From Bacillota bacterium (lineage in GTDB: Bacteria; Bacillota; Clostridia; Christensenellales; Pumilibacteraceae), in assembly GCA_009780135.1 (NCBI GenBank), contig WRAP01000001.1, forward strand, positions 248,001 through 312,000: a stretch of 64,000 nucleotides of DNA. Direction: 5' to 3'. This document shows positions 53,584-62,390 of the stretch, piece after piece. Position 1 is the first letter of the stretch. Every line of letters begins with the position of its first letter. The notes beneath the pieces were generated by a model that saw only the letters and a list, made by a program, of their open reading frames with translations, searched no databases and had not been told where the DNA came from. A program made the translations under genes and the position numbers.

Positions 53584-54285
53584 TTAAGGCACTAAATTTA
53601 GCGAACGGTTAAAAATATCTGTATTTAAAAATACATCTGGAACTCGGCCGATTATTGTGCTTTCGGTTATAGGTACTTGGATGTTGTTTCTTACAACGCT
53701 TTGAAGTCCTGGCATAATTAGGGTAACCTCTGCCATTAGGTTAAGAGTTATACGATGTAGCGTTTGATTGATGCCAGCAGAAATGAATTCTGAATGCAAA
53801 TTAGACGCCATAATCCCTACCGATAAAACCCGAAGCTGAATATCAGGTCCATATCCAGCTAGAATTGCTGCACCAAAAAACGCACCTAACGGGACGGTAA
53901 TCCCGCTTTCTTCAATATAAGTGAGATTTTTATGAGCTAATTCTACGGCATTTCTTGTGAGTGCGTGAATCAGCATTGTGTTTGCTTGCAAAAGTAAAAT
54001 ATTGCCATCATTATCTCTAGTGATATCAACAAAATCTTTATGAGAAAATTCTGCTGTAAATGTATTTTGTGCTGCATCCTCTACAGCAAGCACAGCTAGA
54101 GCCCGAATGCGTTGTTCGCTAACAAGTCTAACTGTTGGTACCGCAAAAACAAAGTATTGCACTAAAAGTAGCGTGATTATAGCCATAACTATACTTAACG
54201 AGATAATTATTCGCTTTCTTTTGCGGTATTTCTTTGATTTTTCAGGACGGTTTTTACATCTATTGTACGGCACACAATATTCCAT
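53584..54285 (-). CDS. yunB: Sporulation protein YunB
   Basis: The 233-residue protein has a basic N terminus, one membrane helix (about 27-50) and the YunB core: 'NTMLIHALTRNAVELAHKNL', 'GITVPLGAFFGAAILAGYGP' and 'HRITLNLMAEVTLIMPG'. In Bacillus subtilis yunB is a sigma-E gene needed for proper spore formation. Upstream, ACATATT and TATATACT are spaced in a way that fits a sigma-E promoter loosely, with the -10 only four bases from ATG. Confidence 0.9.
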   Translation of the reverse strand: MEYCVPYNRCKNRPEKSKKYRKRKRIIISLSIVMAIITLLLVQYFVFAVPTVRLVSEQRIRALAVLAVEDAAQNTFTAEFSHKDFVDITRDNDGNILLLQANTMLIHALTRNAVELAHKNLTYIEESGITVPLGAFFGAAILAGYGPDIQLRVLSVGIMASNLHSEFISAGINQTLHRITLNLMAEVTLIMPGLQSVVRNNIQVPITESTIIGRVPDVFLNTDIFNRSLNLVP

Positions 54286-54316
54286 ACACAGTATATATGC
54301 GGTGTAGCGGAATATG

Positions 54317-55735
54317 TTACTGTAAATTTAATGAGATGCTATATGTTATTTTTGTATTATTGCAAACTTTAATATGATCGGAAATTTCAATGCCGATAAT
54401 TGCAAGAATTTGATTGTCGGAACATAGGTAAATTAAACTCTCTCTTTGCAAGCGAGGGATTTTTTTATCGGTTAAATAGTCACTAAGGGATTTGGTTTTA
54501 CCGCCGAAAGGCTTAAAAACATCGCTGTTTTTTCTATGGCGAAATATTGCAGTTGTCGGTATTTTATCGAAGTCGAAGTATAGCTTGCGGTTATAGTTGA
54601 TGTTTCCAGAGGCGTTTTTGTTTATTATGTCTGGTAGGAGTAACGAGATTTGCTCGATTTTTATAGTTTTTTCACTAAGTTTTATTAAATGTGGGCCTTC
54701 AACAAATACGCTCCTATGAAATGGGATTTCAACAATACCATCATTTTTATTAGGTGGGGATGACAGGTTGTTGCCACTACAATTTTGTTTTTTCAAAATT
54801 ACTATATGAGTATATTCTCTTGTTGCTATTAGGCTGTTTGGTAGGCTTATACTAGCACCATTTCGTTTATTTTTTAGTGCTATTATATCTTCTATATTTA
54901 CTCGACTGAAGTTTATTTTTTTATTGATTTTTTCTAATGCAGATAAAATATATCTATCAGGAAATTCGCTTTTTAGTGCTGATAATTCAATTTTTACTTT
55001 GTTATCGCCTATTATTATTTTACTTTCGTCTAATTTAATTGCGTTTAGAGTTTTTTGCACTTCGTTGCTTAATTGCAATATTGACTTTTCTAGTTGCGGA
55101 TAAGCTTGTTTTAATTTAGAAATAATCTCTTGCCTAATAAAATTGCGAGTATATTTTGTATCACTGTTTGTTTCGTCTGTTACAAATGGAGTTTTGTTTT
55201 CATAAACATACTGCTCTATTTCTTTCCTGCTGACCTTTATAAGCGGACGCACAATATAGTTGTCTGTTATTATTGCACCCATACCGACAATGCCATTTAG
55301 TCCGCTACCTCTAAATAAGTGCATCAAAATTGATTCAACATTATCGCTTGCGTGGTGAGCCAGCAATATCCTATCACACACACCTCGTGAAATTAAGTCG
55401 TTAAATATATCTTTTCGAGCATTTCTAGCAGATGTTTCGATGCTTAATTTTTGTTTTTTAGCTAACAAGGGAATATCTATTGCATAAGGCAAGAACTCAA
55501 TAGCACTATCTTTACAAAACTTTTCCACAAATGCTAAATCGCTCTTAGAGCTTTCCCCTCTTATGCCGTGATCTATGCTAATAACAGCCAACTTATTATC
55601 GCTAATTTTACAATAATCAATACAAAGCAAGAGCATGCACATTGAGTCCATGCCCCCGCTTACCGCAAGTGCTAATTTTTCGCGACTTTTGATACTGGCA
55701 GTCAATACACTATTAAATTTTGCTTGAATAGACAT
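54317..55735 (-). CDS. tilS: tRNA(Ile)-lysidine synthase
   Basis: TilS modifies C34 of the CAU-anticodon isoleucine tRNA to lysidine. The PP-loop 'LALAVSGGMDSMCMLLL', 'ISIDHGIRGESS', 'LLAHHASDNVESILMHLFRG' and the C-terminal domain 'DVFKPFGGKTKSLSDYLTDK' are present. The track begins at a GTG (55777); ATG 55735 gives 472 residues and the usual short lead-in to the PP-loop, so I prefer it, although neither start has a good ribosome site. Confidence 0.95.
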   Translation of the reverse strand: MSIQAKFNSVLTASIKSREKLALAVSGGMDSMCMLLLCIDYCKISDNKLAVISIDHGIRGESSKSDLAFVEKFCKDSAIEFLPYAIDIPLLAKKQKLSIETSARNARKDIFNDLISRGVCDRILLAHHASDNVESILMHLFRGSGLNGIVGMGAIITDNYIVRPLIKVSRKEIEQYVYENKTPFVTDETNSDTKYTRNFIRQEIISKLKQAYPQLEKSILQLSNEVQKTLNAIKLDESKIIIGDNKVKIELSALKSEFPDRYILSALEKINKKINFSRVNIEDIIALKNKRNGASISLPNSLIATREYTHIVILKKQNCSGNNLSSPPNKNDGIVEIPFHRSVFVEGPHLIKLSEKTIKIEQISLLLPDIINKNASGNINYNRKLYFDFDKIPTTAIFRHRKNSDVFKPFGGKTKSLSDYLTDKKIPRLQRESLIYLCSDNQILAIIGIEISDHIKVCNNTKITYSISLNLQ

Positions 55736-55782
55736 TGTTTTTTGCTTATTATGCCTAATAGAGTGTGCAAAACACACCTCTT

Positions 55783-56373
55783 TTACCTAGTTTCTTTTAT
55801 GCGCTGTTCCAACATAGCTTTTTCTTCGGTTTTGATTTTACCAATATAGTTTAGGAATAAATCAGCTTGCTTTTGGCTCATAACTACTTTATTTGGATTT
55901 TTCTTTAGAAGTTCAATAAATACTTTTTCTAGAATTTTTTTGATTGCTTGACCATAATGAATTCGAGTATTTTTTGTTAAACCTTTAAAAATCTCGTCAG
56001 CTTGAGGTAATTTCCCCGCAACAATTAAATCTACAATAATTTGCAAGGCTTTCTCGTCATTTGCTTCTTTTGCGTGCTGGTAAACGCTACGACGAATACT
56101 AGCGTTGTCGTTTATGGTTTTAATACATTTTATACTGGCTTTAGCATAGAATTGATTAAAAAAATCAAAGCCGATAGCGGTAGCAAATTTTTCATCCTTT
56201 ATTAGTTTTTCTTCTTTTGAGTTTGATAGATATTCCCAAAGGTCAACCGCTAAGGCATAATCAAAATCTAAAAACTTCTTTAGCGACTTACTAAAGCTAG
56301 ATTTGTCGTTTACGATGTCTATTTTGCTAAACTCCTCAAAGAGTTCTAAAAATTTAATTTCTTTTGAGTTCAT
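55783..56373 (-). CDS. Hypothetical alpha-helical protein, 196 residues
   Basis: Entirely helical, lysine-rich, without membrane segments; helix pairs such as 'ALAVDLWEYLSNSKEEKLIK' and 'RRSVYQHAKEANDEKALQII' suggest a HEAT/TPR-like solenoid. A strong AAAAAGGAG site precedes ATG. It lies between parA and tilS, where parB would often be found, but it has no ParB motifs. No family recognised. Confidence 0.75.
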   Translation of the reverse strand: MNSKEIKFLELFEEFSKIDIVNDKSSFSKSLKKFLDFDYALAVDLWEYLSNSKEEKLIKDEKFATAIGFDFFNQFYAKASIKCIKTINDNASIRRSVYQHAKEANDEKALQIIVDLIVAGKLPQADEIFKGLTKNTRIHYGQAIKKILEKVFIELLKKNPNKVVMSQKQADLFLNYIGKIKTEEKAMLEQRIKETR

Positions 56374-56406
56374 ATGTAAAATCTCCTTTTTATTTAGGTT
56401 TGAGCG

Positions 56407-56435
56407 ACACTCTATTGTCCCTATGCAGTTGAGCA
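56407..56435 (+). repeat. Short copy of an intergenic repeat (see 58211)
   Basis: ACACTCTATTGTCC...CAGTTGAGCA shares both ends with the longer element at 58221-58307 (ACACTCTATTGCCC...CAGTTGAGCA) and looks like an internally deleted copy. Confidence 0.4.
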
Positions 56436-56458
56436 GTATGTGAATTTCTGTTATATTT

Positions 56459-57274
56459 TTACAATTTAACCTTTAACGAATTTAGATTTGTAATCTTATT
56501 GTATTTTGTATCACCACATCTATTTAAAAACTCTATGGCCAAAGCTAAATGTGAAACCGAACCTGTGCTTTTAGGGTCAAACTGCATAATGGGAAGTCCA
56601 AAACTTGGTGCTTCGCCCAGCCTAATATTTCGAGGAATTCTTGTATTAAAGACTTTTGCTCCAAAAAATCTAATAACCTCGTCTGCTACCGAATTAGCCA
56701 AATTACTTCTAGCATCAAACAATGTAAATAAAACTCCCTCAACCTCTAATTGCTGATTAAGATGCTGTTTAGCTAGCTTTATGGTATTCATAAGCTGACT
56801 AAGTCCCTCAAGCGCAAAAAATTCTCCCGGTATCGGTATAAGTACCGAATCGGCCGCAGTAAGTGCATTAACGGTAAGTAACCCTAGTGACGGCGGGCAA
56901 TCTATAAATATGTAATCAAAATGATTGCGCATAGGGGTTAAAATTGTACGCAAAATTTTCTCCCTATTAGGCAGATTAACCATCTCAGATTCTAACCCCG
57001 CCATAGTAATATGGCTAGGTAGCACTGCAAGATTTTTAACTGTAGTCGGCACTACTACATCACTAGCCTCGGCATCGCCTACAATAGCATCGTAGATAGA
57101 TGCTTCTAATTTATTTTTTTCTACCCCTAAGCCACTGGAGGTATTGCCCTGCGGGTCTATATCAACAAGCAAAACTCTCCTACCCATAAGTGCAACAAAT
57201 GCGGCAAGATTAACGCTTGTAGTGGTCTTACCCACTCCTCCCTTTTGATTGGCAACGGCAATAATTTTTGACAT
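56459..57274 (-). CDS. ParA/Soj-family chromosome-partitioning ATPase
   Basis: The 271-residue protein has the deviant Walker A 'ANQKGGVGKTTTSVNLA', 'LLVDIDPQGNTSSGLG' and 'FIDCPPSLGLLTVNAL', as in Soj/ParA. ParA moves or positions DNA with ParB bound to parS. No parB follows; the next gene is an unrelated helical protein. Its promoter (TTTACA-17-TAAAAT) ends seven bases from ATG, so the mRNA is predicted leaderless. MinD is also present at 59 kb but is clearly a different subfamily. Confidence 0.93.
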   Translation of the reverse strand: MSKIIAVANQKGGVGKTTTSVNLAAFVALMGRRVLLVDIDPQGNTSSGLGVEKNKLEASIYDAIVGDAEASDVVVPTTVKNLAVLPSHITMAGLESEMVNLPNREKILRTILTPMRNHFDYIFIDCPPSLGLLTVNALTAADSVLIPIPGEFFALEGLSQLMNTIKLAKQHLNQQLEVEGVLFTLFDARSNLANSVADEVIRFFGAKVFNTRIPRNIRLGEAPSFGLPIMQFDPKSTGSVSHLALAIEFLNRCGDTKYNKITNLNSLKVKL

Positions 57275-57281
57275 CTATACT

Positions 57282-57310
57282 ATTTTAACATATCAATTTA
57301 GGCTTGTAAA
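57282..57310 (-). promoter_or_regulatory. Promoter of parA, leaderless
   Basis: On the minus strand: TTTACA, 17-bp spacer, TAAAAT, then seven bases to the ATG at 57274. Confidence 0.6.
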
Positions 57311-57338
57311 CAGTTTGAAAAGAGGATTTTAATATCTT

Positions 57339-57452
57339 TTAGTCCAACCACAACTCCTCTATGTCATTGTCAACCAACTTAAATGCCTCATCATAATCAT
57401 AATAGTCTTCTTTTTCTATTGCTCCAGCGGATAACCCCTGCAAACATTCGTT
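57339..57452 (-). pseudogene. Remnant of a small antitoxin-like protein C terminus
   Basis: Between parA and spmA the minus strand encodes 'ECLQGLSAGAIEKEDYYDYD' continuing EAFKLVDNDIEELWLD and a stop, directly after an in-frame stop. The 'LxGLxAGxIEKxDYYDxDE' style resembles the tail of ribbon-helix-helix antitoxins, and a second frame just upstream reads 'YPIIIVRNETN', similar to their start. There is no ribosome site or ATG, so it appears broken. Confidence 0.3.
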
Positions 57453-57563
57453 TCATTTCTAACGATGATAATGGGATACAATGATCATTTTTGCAAATAA
57501 AAAAACAGAAATAGATATGGATACTGCATAACTTGTACAATTAAATCATACTTATAAAAAGAT

Positions 57564-58187
57564 ATGATGAATAAAATTTGGTTGATAATGTTGATTTCGG
57601 GTATTTCGACATTGATTTTTATAAACCCTAGTCAAGTGCTTGAGGCAGTTACGCAGGGAGCGTTAGATAGCGTAAACTTATCTATGCGATTAGTAGCACT
57701 ATATGCTTTTTGGCTAGGGTTTTTTGCATTATTAGAAAAAACAGGTGTTGCAGGCAAGTTGGCTAAAGGCTTAAGGCCACTTGTGGGGTTTTTATTTCCT
57801 AAAGCCGAGGACGAATCTAATAAATTTGTAACTATGAATATGAGCGCTAACATTTTGGGACTCGGTAATGCAGCCACTCCTATGGCAATTAGAGCGATAA
57901 ATAGCATGGACGACGGTAGCGGTAAAGCTACACTTAATATGATCATGCTAGTTGTAATATCATCTACATCGTTACAAATTTTGCCTAGTACTGTTATAGG
58001 GCTAAGGGCAACTCACGGCTCGGCTGCTCCTGCGGATTTTTTAGTGGCGAGCATTATAGCGACATTGGTTTCGACCTTTATCGGCATTTGTTTAGTTAAA
58101 ACTTACGGAATGATTGGAAATCGACTTAAAGGTAGAAAAGCAAAAAAGAAAGCACTAGGTAGCTTACCGTTGATGATTAGGGAATAA
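57564..58187 (+). CDS. spmA: Spore maturation protein A
   Basis: The 207-residue membrane protein has the SpmA signature 'ANILGLGNAATPMAIRAI' and 'ISSTSLQILPSTVIGLRA' with four to five helices (nucleoside-recognition/GATE domain). SpmA and SpmB act in spore core dehydration in Bacillus. A TATAAA box lies five bases from the ATGATG start, so it is another predicted leaderless gene. spmB follows after about 150 bp rather than overlapping, because a repeat lies between them. Confidence 0.95.
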   Translation: MMNKIWLIMLISGISTLIFINPSQVLEAVTQGALDSVNLSMRLVALYAFWLGFFALLEKTGVAGKLAKGLRPLVGFLFPKAEDESNKFVTMNMSANILGLGNAATPMAIRAINSMDDGSGKATLNMIMLVVISSTSLQILPSTVIGLRATHGSAAPADFLVASIIATLVSTFIGICLVKTYGMIGNRLKGRKAKKKALGSLPLMIRE

Positions 58188-58210
58188 TGATTTTTCTGTA
58201 TATTTTAAAT

Positions 58211-58307
58211 TGTAGGGATAACACTCTATTGCCCGTATCTAATAAAAGAATTTCCTTTTTTTTCTAAGGCTTGGGTAACTAATAGTACGCACCCCTACAG
58301 TTGAGCA
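58211..58307 (+). repeat. Intergenic inverted-repeat element between spmA and spmB
   Basis: TGTAGGG (58211-58217) pairs with CCCTACA (58293-58299), enclosing ACACTCTATTGCCC and a T-rich centre. Both ends are shared with the short copy at 56407-56435. It interrupts the usual tight spmA-spmB spacing. Confidence 0.45.
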
Positions 58308-58339
58308 ATCTTTAAGCACTTTATTTTAGCCCTCACACT

Positions 58340-58864
58340 ATGTCTATTATAACTCGCATAACTACATATATTATACCAGTAATATTTTTGACTATACTGA
58401 TACTTAGCTTTGTACGCAAACAAAACGGTTACAATGCTTTTTTGGATGGTTCAAAGTCTGCTATAAACTTAATGGTAGGAGTATTCCCCTATCTACTTAC
58501 TATAATGATTGCTATTCAGGTTTATAGAGTTAGCGGAGTGTCTAGTGTAATAGCTAACTTTATATCGCCAGCTATGAATTTAGTTGGAATTCCCGTAGAA
58601 TTATCGGAGCTTATGTTGATTCGCCCTTTTTCCGGCTCTGCTGCGCTTGGTCTATTAGAAAATATTTTTGCCACTTATGGTCCCGATAGTCATATCGGGA
58701 GAAGCGCCTCGGTAATTTACGGCTCTAGCGAAACCATATTCTATATTGCTACAATTTACTTTTCGCAAAGCAAAGTAAAGCGCCTAGGACCTGCGATTCC
58801 ATTTGCACTTATCTCCACCTTTATCGGCTGTGTTATCGGAATATTTGTATTACAGTTTATATAA
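58340..58864 (+). CDS. spmB: Spore maturation protein B
   Basis: The 174-residue membrane protein shows the SpmB hallmarks 'GSKSAINLMVGVFPYLLTIM', 'LIRPFSGSAALGLL' and 'GSSETIFYIATIYF'. Together with SpmA it probably forms one transporter-like unit for spore core dehydration. It converges with minE, the stop codons being three bases apart with no obvious terminator. Confidence 0.95.
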   Translation: MSIITRITTYIIPVIFLTILILSFVRKQNGYNAFLDGSKSAINLMVGVFPYLLTIMIAIQVYRVSGVSSVIANFISPAMNLVGIPVELSELMLIRPFSGSAALGLLENIFATYGPDSHIGRSASVIYGSSETIFYIATIYFSQSKVKRLGPAIPFALISTFIGCVIGIFVLQFI

Positions 58865-58867
58865 TGC

Positions 58868-59125
58868 TTATCCTTCACCCACTATCATTTTACCTGGGTC
58901 AATTAGTCTATTTGTGATAACCGTTATATTAAAATGATACTTGCCATCGTCGGCAATCTCTAAAACTAACTTAACATTACCTTGCTCTAAAATCATATAG
59001 TTAGCAAGCAATGCCTTAATATCACTATTAAGAACAGCCAAAAGTGTATCTAATCCTTCAATTCTGTCAGACAGAACAAGGCTTTTTAGTCGATTTTTTA
59101 TATTCTCTCGCTGTGTCACTAGCAT
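58868..59125 (-). CDS. minE: Cell division topological specificity factor MinE
   Basis: The 85-residue protein has the N-terminal amphipathic and contact helix 'RENIKNRLKSLVLSDRIEGL' and the dimerisation domain ending 'VITNRLIDP'-like. MinE stimulates the MinD ATPase and drives oscillation. The start codon overlaps the minD stop (TAATG). MinE is present in part of the Clostridia, in place of the Bacillus DivIVA/MinJ system. Confidence 0.9.
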   Translation of the reverse strand: MLVTQRENIKNRLKSLVLSDRIEGLDTLLAVLNSDIKALLANYMILEQGNVKLVLEIADDGKYHFNITVITNRLIDPGKMIVGEG

Positions 59126-59916
59126 TAAACTTTCCGCCTTAAGCTCCTTTTAAACCCGCCGAAAAAACCTCGGTATTTTTTTGTTACATCAAACATTACT
59201 CTTGTGCCAAAGTGGATATTTTTAGCCAATACATCAAACGCATCAAAGCCATCGGATTTTGTGTTGGCACTTAAGCCTAAATTGCTCAATAAATTAACCT
59301 CGTCGCACTCTGGAATAACGCCTATCGGTTGCACCTTTAGAATTTGACAAATATCATTATGATCTACCATCTCGCTTGTTACAACCAAATCCCCTCTTGC
59401 CCGATTTACAACAACATGAATTGAGTTTCTTTGATATGCCTGTATCAGCGTTATAACTTTATCAGCATCTCTAATTGCACTAATGTGCGGAGTTGTAACA
59501 ACTAAAACTTCGTTACAAGCATTTACTGCTCTATGAAATCCTGCTTCGATACCAGCTGGGCAATCAAGCAAAACATAATCAAAATACGGACTTAAAGCAT
59601 TTACTAATGCACGCAGATTTTGACCCGAAACCCTATTGGCTTCATAACCATGTGCACTAGGCATAATATACAACCCCTTAACGCTATCCTCTATAAGAGC
59701 CTGCCTAGGTCGACAGCGATTTTCGATAACATCTATCAAATCATAAACAACCTTACTTTCAATATCCATAACAACATCAAGGTTATTTAGGCCTATGTCG
59801 GTATCTATTAAAACAACTCGGTTGCCTAGCTTAGCCAGACCCCTACCTAAATTAGCAGTAAGCGTTGTTTTGCCAACACCACCTTTTCCACTTGTAACTA
59901 CAATAGAACGAGCCAC
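59125..59916 (-). CDS. minD: Septum site-determining ATPase MinD
   Basis: The 263-residue protein has the deviant Walker A 'SGKGGVGKTTLTANLGRGLA', 'IDTDIGLNNLDVVM', 'DCPAGIEAGFHRAV' and a C-terminal amphipathic membrane-targeting helix 'RGFFGGFKRSLRRKV'. It positions the division site with MinC and MinE; minC is not adjacent. The start is GTG, with TATACT seven bases upstream and no ribosome site. Confidence 0.96.
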   Translation of the reverse strand: MARSIVVTSGKGGVGKTTLTANLGRGLAKLGNRVVLIDTDIGLNNLDVVMDIESKVVYDLIDVIENRCRPRQALIEDSVKGLYIMPSAHGYEANRVSGQNLRALVNALSPYFDYVLLDCPAGIEAGFHRAVNACNEVLVVTTPHISAIRDADKVITLIQAYQRNSIHVVVNRARGDLVVTSEMVDHNDICQILKVQPIGVIPECDEVNLLSNLGLSANTKSDGFDAFDVLAKNIHFGTRVMFDVTKKYRGFFGGFKRSLRRKV

Positions 59917-60016
59917 AACAAAAAGTATATATGTTTTTATGCTATAAATAATTTGTTTTTTTGTATCATTTTGCAGAAATGTGTCGCAGAGTTAAAGAGC
60001 ATTGCATAAATAGTAT

Positions 60017-60046
60017 TTGACTTCTCTTTATAGAAAGTGATAAAAT
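60017..60046 (+). promoter_or_regulatory. Sigma-A-like promoter for the asd-dapA-dapB cluster
   Basis: TTGACT, 18-bp spacer, TAAAAT, 44 bases before asd. It lies in the divergent region opposite minD. Confidence 0.6.
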
Positions 60047-60090
60047 ATCTATAGTTTGCCGTTAAGGTGTACGAAAAATAGAATAAAAAA

Positions 60091-61095
60091 ATGAAAAAAG
60101 TAAATTTAGCAGTAGTCGGTGCAACTGGGATGGTTGGTCGAAAAGTTTTGGAAGTCTTAGAACAGAGAAATGTGGCTATAGACAATTTTTACGCATTTGC
60201 GTCAGCTAGAAGTGCGGGCAAAAAACTTGAGTTTATGGGTAAAGAGCATGTCATTATAGAGCTTAACGAAGAAAACATCAAAAAGCATCCTGTAGATGTG
60301 GCGATTTTTTCGGCAGGCGGTGGCACAAGTGCTACTTTTGCCCCGATATTCGCTAAAGTGGGCACGGTTGTTATAGACAACTCTAGCTATTGGCGAATGG
60401 ATAAGTCCGTACCTCTTGTTGTGCCTGAAGTTAATTCCGATGCGTTAAAACATCACAATAATATTATAGCAAATCCTAATTGCTCTACTATTCAAGCTGT
60501 TGTGGCTCTTGCCCCGCTACATAGGGCTTTTGAGATAGATAGAATTGTGTATTCAACCTATCAAGCAGTATCAGGCTCAGGAGTTGCCGGTTGGGCAGAT
60601 TTAGAAAATGGGCTTAAAGCTTACAATAATAAAACAAAAGACGAGCCGAAAAATTATCTAAAACCGATTTTCAACAATGTTCTACCACATATAGATAGCT
60701 TTTTAGATAGTGGTTACACTAAAGAAGAACAAAAAATGATAGACGAAACACGCAAAATTTTATGTGATGATAGTCTAAAAATTACCGCTACAACTGTGCG
60801 TGTACCTGTGTTTAACAGCCATAGTATTAGTATAAATGTCAATTTTAAAAAATCCTTTAAGCTAGAAGAAGTTTTTGAGGTTTTGAGAAGTGCTGATGGC
60901 GTCGTTCTTATGGATGACATTAGTAAACCACTATACCCTACCGCTTTAGACACCGACGGCAAAGATGAGGTTTTTGTAGGTAGGGTTAGATTAGACGATT
61001 CAGTTAAAAACGGCCTTAATCTATGGTGCGTTGCCGATAATATCCGCAAAGGCGCAAGTACAAATGCTGTACAAATTTTAGAAAAATTGTTTTAA
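60091..61095 (+). CDS. asd: Aspartate-semialdehyde dehydrogenase
   Basis: Asd makes aspartate semialdehyde, the branch point to lysine/DAP, threonine and methionine. The 334-residue enzyme has the NADP loop 'VVGATGMVGRKVLEVL', the catalytic Cys in 'IIANPNCSTIQAVVAL', 'YQAVSGSGVAGWADL' and the substrate-binding 'VRVPVFNSHSISINV' with His. dapA follows 51 bases downstream. Confidence 0.96.
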   Translation: MKKVNLAVVGATGMVGRKVLEVLEQRNVAIDNFYAFASARSAGKKLEFMGKEHVIIELNEENIKKHPVDVAIFSAGGGTSATFAPIFAKVGTVVIDNSSYWRMDKSVPLVVPEVNSDALKHHNNIIANPNCSTIQAVVALAPLHRAFEIDRIVYSTYQAVSGSGVAGWADLENGLKAYNNKTKDEPKNYLKPIFNNVLPHIDSFLDSGYTKEEQKMIDETRKILCDDSLKITATTVRVPVFNSHSISINVNFKKSFKLEEVFEVLRSADGVVLMDDISKPLYPTALDTDGKDEVFVGRVRLDDSVKNGLNLWCVADNIRKGASTNAVQILEKLF

Positions 61096-61146
61096 TTATT
61101 TCGGGACACCTCAAAGAGTTGAGTTCCAAAAGGAAAATAAAAAAAT

Positions 61147-62046
61147 ATGTCAATATTTAAAGGCTGTGCTGTGGCTATGGTTACGGCATTCAACGACAAA
61201 AAAGGTTCAACCAGTAAACAAGGAATAAACCTAGATGCTCAAAAAAACATTATCGAACACCTTATAAAAGGCGGTGTCGATGGTATAGTTGTGTGCGGTA
61301 CGACAGGCGAACCTAGCACGATGACACATATTGAGCGGGATATGCTAGTAGAATTTACTGTAAAAACGGTAAATAAACGCATTCCTGTTATTGTAGGTAG
61401 CGGTGGCAACGACACATTAGAGGCTATAGAATTTTCTAAAAAAGCTGAGTATCTGGGTGCCGATGCATTAATGATTGTAACTCCGTACTACAACAAATGC
61501 ACTCAAAAGGGGTTGTTTACTCACTTTAAGGCAATAAACGATGCTGTTAAATCTCCTATTATTGCTTATAATGTTCCGCCACGTACAGGCATGACAATTA
61601 AGCCCGAAACTGCGTTAGATTTATCTAATCTAAAAAATATTGTCGCTATAAAAGAGGCTAGCGGAGATATTCACGAAATATCAAAAATTATTAAGCTGAC
61701 TAAAGGCAAAATGGACCTATACAGTGGCGACGATTCGCTTACTGTGCCCGCTGTTTCATTAGGCGCTTTAGGTGTTATTTCTGTTGCCGCTAATGTTGTG
61801 CCTCATCTTACAAAACAAGTTGCTCATTTATCACTACAAGGCGATTTTAAGGGGGCTTGCGAGGTGCATTATCAGTTAGCTCCGCTTATGGATTTGCTAT
61901 TCTGCGAAGTAAATCCAATTCCTGCTAAAAAAGCTCTAGAATTTATGGGCTTTGGCGGTATGCAACCGAGATTACCGCTTACCGAAATGGAAACTAAAAA
62001 TGCCGATAAATTAAAAGCCGAATTAGTTAATCTGGGGATTTTATAG
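61147..62046 (+). CDS. dapA: 4-hydroxy-tetrahydrodipicolinate synthase
   Basis: DapA condenses pyruvate with aspartate semialdehyde. The 299-residue TIM barrel has 'GTTGEPSTM', the Tyr in 'IAYNVPPRTGM' and the Schiff-base Lys in 'IVAIKEASGD'. AAAAGGAAAA precedes ATG. In a sporulating host the product also feeds dipicolinate and cell-wall DAP. Confidence 0.97.
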   Translation: MSIFKGCAVAMVTAFNDKKGSTSKQGINLDAQKNIIEHLIKGGVDGIVVCGTTGEPSTMTHIERDMLVEFTVKTVNKRIPVIVGSGGNDTLEAIEFSKKAEYLGADALMIVTPYYNKCTQKGLFTHFKAINDAVKSPIIAYNVPPRTGMTIKPETALDLSNLKNIVAIKEASGDIHEISKIIKLTKGKMDLYSGDDSLTVPAVSLGALGVISVAANVVPHLTKQVAHLSLQGDFKGACEVHYQLAPLMDLLFCEVNPIPAKKALEFMGFGGMQPRLPLTEMETKNADKLKAELVNLGIL

Positions 62047-62078
62047 CAAAATAATAAAATGAGTAAATTTTTATCCAC

Positions 62079-62390
62079 ATGTTTGATTGCAATAACAATG
62101 TGTTGATTTTTGAAACTGACGAGATAATCGATAATGCTGACGGTAATTACTTTTTTCTTGTGGAAGGCAAAGTTAAAGAACATCGTGAAGTAGCAAAAGT
62201 TAAACAAACGATATTGACTGAATGTGATTGTGAATTGGTTAGTAAAAATGATAAAATAAAAGGGCGATTTTTTGGCGAGATTGGAGCTGAGGTTAAATTA
62301 CTTAATGTTACTGCTTCGTTTAGGAGAATGGATGACATTGAGTGGAAAGTCACTGGCGAATTTTCTATGGTTACTCCAAAAAGCGAATAG
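62079..62390 (+). CDS. Hypothetical beta-rich protein in the dap cluster, 103 residues
   Basis: The short protein alternates strands ('NYFFLVEGKVKEHREVAKV', 'ELVSKNDKIKGRFFG', 'NVTASFRRMDDIEWKVTGEF') and has no membrane or signal segment. Three cysteines are scattered. It sits between dapA and dapB in the same direction but has no recognised family and only a weak ribosome site. About 160 bp with no clear content separate it from dapB, apart from a 29-codon ORF without a ribosome site (62392-62481). Confidence 0.6.
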   Translation: MFDCNNNVLIFETDEIIDNADGNYFFLVEGKVKEHREVAKVKQTILTECDCELVSKNDKIKGRFFGEIGAEVKLLNVTASFRRMDDIEWKVTGEFSMVTPKSE

